Shown here: one piece after another, positions 5,672 to 7,332 of the stretch | Numbering within the stretch: position 1 is the stretch's first letter | Layout of the letters: each line of letters starts with the position of its first letter | Source: Bacillota bacterium | GTDB taxonomy: Bacteria > Bacillota > Clostridia > Christensenellales > SZUA-584 | DNA length: 7,332 nucleotides | Direction of reading: 5' to 3' | NCBI GenBank assembly: GCA_023415915.1 | Contig: JAEZIZ010000140.1 | Location: 1-7,332, forward strand | Notes under the pieces: generated by a model | Database searches by the model: none | Seen by the model: only the letters and a program-made list of their open reading frames with translations | Told to the model about the DNA's origin: nothing | Translations under genes and position numbers: made by a program

Positions 5672-6544
5672 TCATTTCTCCTTAAACTGCTTGTCAAAAG
5701 TCCACCCGTCGGGAGAAGGGTTCTTCTTTAAATACACCGTCTCAATAGCTTTTTGCTTCAGCCTCCATGAAACGAGCTTGGAGAGGCCGTAAAGCAGCTT
5801 GTACCCAAACCCCGGCGTTACCCTTGCGGGCGGGTTTTTCATGCGCGAAACCTTTAGCACGGTCTTAGCGCACGTCTCGGGGCTGTACGCCGCGTACTCC
5901 GAGTTGATTACGCACAGCGAACGCTCAAGGTGCGTCCTGTACTGGGTAGCGCACGTTTTTTTGGCATACGTCCTGCTTTGCATGAATCCTGATATCGTGT
6001 TGCCCGGCTCGACGGTGCACGCCTTTATGCCGAAAGGCTTAAGCTCCATTCTAAGCGCCGTAGTCAGCGAAAACAGCGCAGCCTTGCACGCGCTGTACAT
6101 CGCTTGGAACGGTACCGGAAAACACGCCGACAGAGAACCTATGTTTATTATCATGCCGCCGCCCGCTCCGCGCATATGCGGCAGCGCGCAGCCCAGCACT
6201 CGTATTACGCCGAAGAAGCACACGTCGAATTGCTCCATGGCCTCCTCCGCCGTCGTTTCCTCTATAGCGCCCGCTATGCCGCTGCCCGCCACGTTGACAA
6301 GCAAATCAAGCTTCCCGTGCTTTTCAATGATATACTCGACAGCCCGCTTTACCGACTCCTCGTCCTCGAGCGTCAGCGGCAGCATAGTATATGAAGCGCC
6401 CTCAAATTCCACCGTCTCGTAATTAGCGCGGCGGGACGTGCCGTATACGGTATAACCCTCTTTCGCCAGCAGCCTGGCGGTAGCCCTGCCTATGCCGGAG
6501 CTCGCTCCGGTCACAAGAGTGATCTTACTTTCGTTATTACTCAT
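5672..6544 (-). CDS. Short-chain dehydrogenase/reductase (SDR), classical type
   Basis: This is an NAD(P)-dependent SDR of 290 aa, similar in plan to the 17beta-hydroxysteroid-dehydrogenase-like classical SDRs. The nucleotide loop is TGASSGIG (12-19). Strand 2 ends in TSRRAN (36-41), whose arginines favour NADPH. NVAG (84-87) replaces the common NNAG. Ser137, Tyr150 and Lys154 (YSACK) form the catalytic core with the normal 13-residue Ser-Tyr spacing. The PGN segment (VEPGNTISGF, 178-187) follows. The tetrad Asn expected in the FEVNVFG-like helix is Cys109 here (FDVCFFG). A C-terminal extension of about 40 residues ends in a basic, Lys-rich tail. The substrate is unknown. It is the first gene of the minus-strand operon; its promoter sits so close that the ATG is predicted to be at or next to the transcript start. 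It has no clear Shine-Dalgarno sequence, only AGG 3 nt upstream. Confidence 0.92.
   Translation of the reverse strand: MSNNESKITLVTGASSGIGRATARLLAKEGYTVYGTSRRANYETVEFEGASYTMLPLTLEDEESVKRAVEYIIEKHGKLDLLVNVAGSGIAGAIEETTAEEAMEQFDVCFFGVIRVLGCALPHMRGAGGGMIINIGSLSACFPVPFQAMYSACKAALFSLTTALRMELKPFGIKACTVEPGNTISGFMQSRTYAKKTCATQYRTHLERSLCVINSEYAAYSPETCAKTVLKVSRMKNPPARVTPGFGYKLLYGLSKLVSWRLKQKAIETVYLKKNPSPDGWTFDKQFKEK
5678..5683 (-). promoter_or_regulatory. Ribosome binding site of the nitroreductase gene, inside the SDR 3' end
   Basis: AAGGAG encodes the Lys-Glu near the SDR C-terminus and lies 7 nt before the ATG at 5670. It decides the nitroreductase start. Confidence 0.85.
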
Positions 6545-6546
6545 AT

Positions 6547-6592
6547 GCCTATTCTATACAACCGGCGTGCTTTTTTCAATCGGGTAATAGGC
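6547..6592. repeat. 7-bp inverted repeat bracketing the SDR promoter
   Basis: GCCTATT (6547-6553) and AATAGGC (6586-6592) are perfect inverted copies separated by 32 nt. One arm overlaps the downstream half of the -10 box and the other lies upstream of the -35 box. It could be a pair of half-operators for a looping or dimeric repressor, but chance is not excluded. Confidence 0.4.
6551..6579 (-). promoter_or_regulatory. Predicted sigma-A promoter of the SDR operon (leaderless)
   Basis: Read on the minus strand, the -35 is TTGAAA (6579-6574) and the -10 is TAGAAT (6556-6551), each 5 of 6 to consensus, with a 17-nt spacer. Only six bases separate the -10 from the ATG at 6544, so the transcript would begin at or within a base or two of the start codon. 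An alternative -10, TATAGA (6558-6553, 15-nt spacer), still leaves almost no leader. Confidence 0.65.
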
Positions 6593-6604
6593 TGCCGTTT
6601 TTGC

Positions 6605-6624
6605 TGCGCCGTTGTTGCGGCGCA
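6605..6624. repeat. Palindrome overlapping the cinA -35 region
   Basis: TGCGCCG (6605-6611) and CGGCGCA (6618-6624) form a perfect 7-bp inverted repeat with a 6-nt centre, located between the two divergent promoters and covering the cinA -35 hexamer. It is a plausible operator for a dimeric regulator, with no direct proof. Confidence 0.45.
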
Positions 6625-6643
6625 CGGTACGCGATGCTATAAT
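6615..6643 (+). promoter_or_regulatory. Predicted extended -10 promoter of cinA
   Basis: A perfect TATAAT (6638-6643) is preceded by TGC, giving an extended -10. The -35 TTGCGG (6615-6620, 3 of 6) is 17 nt upstream. Transcription would start near 6650, leaving a leader of about 45 nt. Confidence 0.7.
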
Positions 6644-6652
6644 TTGCACCAT

Positions 6653-6674
6653 AGCGGCTTTGTTGCCTGCCGCT
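6653..6674 (+). other. 5' leader hairpin of cinA
   Basis: AGCGGC (6653-6658) pairs with GCCGCT (6669-6674), 6 bp with a 10-nt loop, at the very 5' end of the predicted cinA transcript and 10 nt before its ribosome binding site. It may protect the 5' end of the mRNA. It has no T-run, so it is not a terminator. Confidence 0.4.
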
Positions 6675-6694
6675 GATTTGAATTGAGGTGGAAA

Positions 6695-7332
6695 ATGAAC
6701 GCAGAAATATTATGCATAGGAACGGAAATACTGCTGGGTGACATAGTGAACACGGACGGCGCGTTTCTCGCGCGTCAGCTCGCGGCGCTCGGCATCGACA
6801 TATACCACCAGTCGGTGGTGGGCGACAACGCCGAGCGGCTGAAAAGCAGCATTTCTCTGGCGTTCTCGAGGGCCGACATGGTAATAACTACGGGCGGCCT
6901 CGGGCCGACGTACGACGACCTGACAAAAAAGACTATAGCCGATTACTTCGGTGTGGGGCTTACATTGCACGAGCCTTCGATGGAAAAGATACGATCTCTC
7001 GAATTGAAAATGAACCGCCATGTAGAATCCAACAAGCTGCAGGCTATGGTACCCGAGGGCTCGGAGGTGTTCTTCAACGACACGGGCTTCGCGCCGGGCA
7101 TAGCGCTCGAAAAAGACGGCAAAACTGTGATAATGCTGCCTGGGCCTCCCGCGGAGATGCAACCAATGTTTTTAAACAAGGTCGTTCCTTACCTGCTGCG
7201 CAAATCGCAAGAAACGATAGTCTCAAGCACCGTGCATATATTCGGCATGGGCGAGTCGCAGGTTGAGGAGACGCTGCGCGATATCATGACGGCGTATACT
7301 AACCCGACTATAGCGCCTTACGCCAAAACAGG
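6695..7332 (+). CDS. cinA: CinA-family protein, N-terminal part (truncated by window end)
   Basis: The 212 visible codons are open to the window edge and encode the N-terminal MoCF/COG1058 domain of CinA. In characterised members this domain has ADP-ribose pyrophosphatase activity, and the C-terminal domain (outside this window) is an NMN deamidase of pyridine nucleotide recycling. In Bacillus and Streptococcus the gene is linked to competence and recA. Visible signatures are ILCIGTEILLGDIVNT (5-20), TTGGLGPTYDDLT (65-77) and LPGPPAEM (148-155). The ATG follows GAGGTGG (6685-6691) with a 3-nt gap to the last G, a slightly tight but usable ribosome binding site, and the N-terminus matches the family start. 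The gene is divergent from the SDR operon and has its own extended -10 promoter. Whether the C-terminal domain is present, and whether recA follows, cannot be seen. Confidence 0.95.
   Translation, partial: MNAEILCIGTEILLGDIVNTDGAFLARQLAALGIDIYHQSVVGDNAERLKSSISLAFSRADMVITTGGLGPTYDDLTKKTIADYFGVGLTLHEPSMEKIRSLELKMNRHVESNKLQAMVPEGSEVFFNDTGFAPGIALEKDGKTVIMLPGPPAEMQPMFLNKVVPYLLRKSQETIVSSTVHIFGMGESQVEETLRDIMTAYTNPTIAPYAKT

Noticed and set aside
5799..6422. Plus-strand open frame of 207 codons opposite the SDR gene
   Set aside because: It is a shadow of the SDR coding sequence, with Ser/Pro/Ala-rich composition, no ribosome binding site and no recognisable domain.
6710..7162. Minus-strand open frame of 150 codons opposite cinA
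   Set aside because: It is a shadow of cinA; its composition is that of reversed codons and it has no start signals.

Overview
The window looks like chromosomal DNA of an endospore-forming Firmicute, most likely a Clostridia-class gut or anaerobic lineage. The evidence is an almost complete spoVT, strong AGGAG-type ribosome binding sites, sigma-A-like promoters, U-tailed hairpin terminators, a TTG and a GTG start, and Ile codons that are mostly ATA beside GC-rich third positions elsewhere. No species can be named from this. It is mainly housekeeping/metabolic DNA; I see no phage, IS, CRISPR or defence genes.

Left part (1-3830, + strand): spoVT, a sporulation regulator with AbrB and GAF domains, opens the window directly behind its ribosome binding site. 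A terminator follows, and a predicted promoter overlaps that terminator's T-tract. The promoter drives a compact three-gene operon: a monomeric aconitase (TTG start at 692, not the upstream TTG at 632), then two half-size CHR (chromate transporter) proteins. The three genes are tightly linked: the aconitase stop abuts the first CHR start, and the CHR genes overlap by ATGA. A 14-bp hairpin terminator closes the operon.

Middle (3784-4184): a 401-base convergent intergenic region without a gene. It holds two copies of a palindromic repeat module. Each module is a head-to-head pair of GTAGGGG-headed hairpins (REP/BIME-like), and stem sequences differ between hairpins while three of the four keep perfect pairing. 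The terminator of the minus-strand operon follows, enclosed by a 9-bp inverted repeat.

Right part (4141-6592, - strand): an operon of three oxidoreductases, transcribed SDR -> nitroreductase -> D-2-hydroxyacid dehydrogenase. The SDR/nitroreductase junction has a 1-nt gap and the next junction 19 nt. The SDR promoter lies so close to the start codon that the mRNA is predicted to be leaderless. The SDR also carries Cys where the catalytic-tetrad Asn is expected.

Far right (6593-7332, + strand): a divergent extended -10 promoter, a small palindrome and a 5' leader hairpin precede cinA, which runs off the window after 212 codons.

The best candidates for something undescribed are the repeat modules, the aconitase-CHR pairing, and the leaderless, inverted-repeat-bracketed SDR promoter. 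None amounts to a clear new system on sequence alone.
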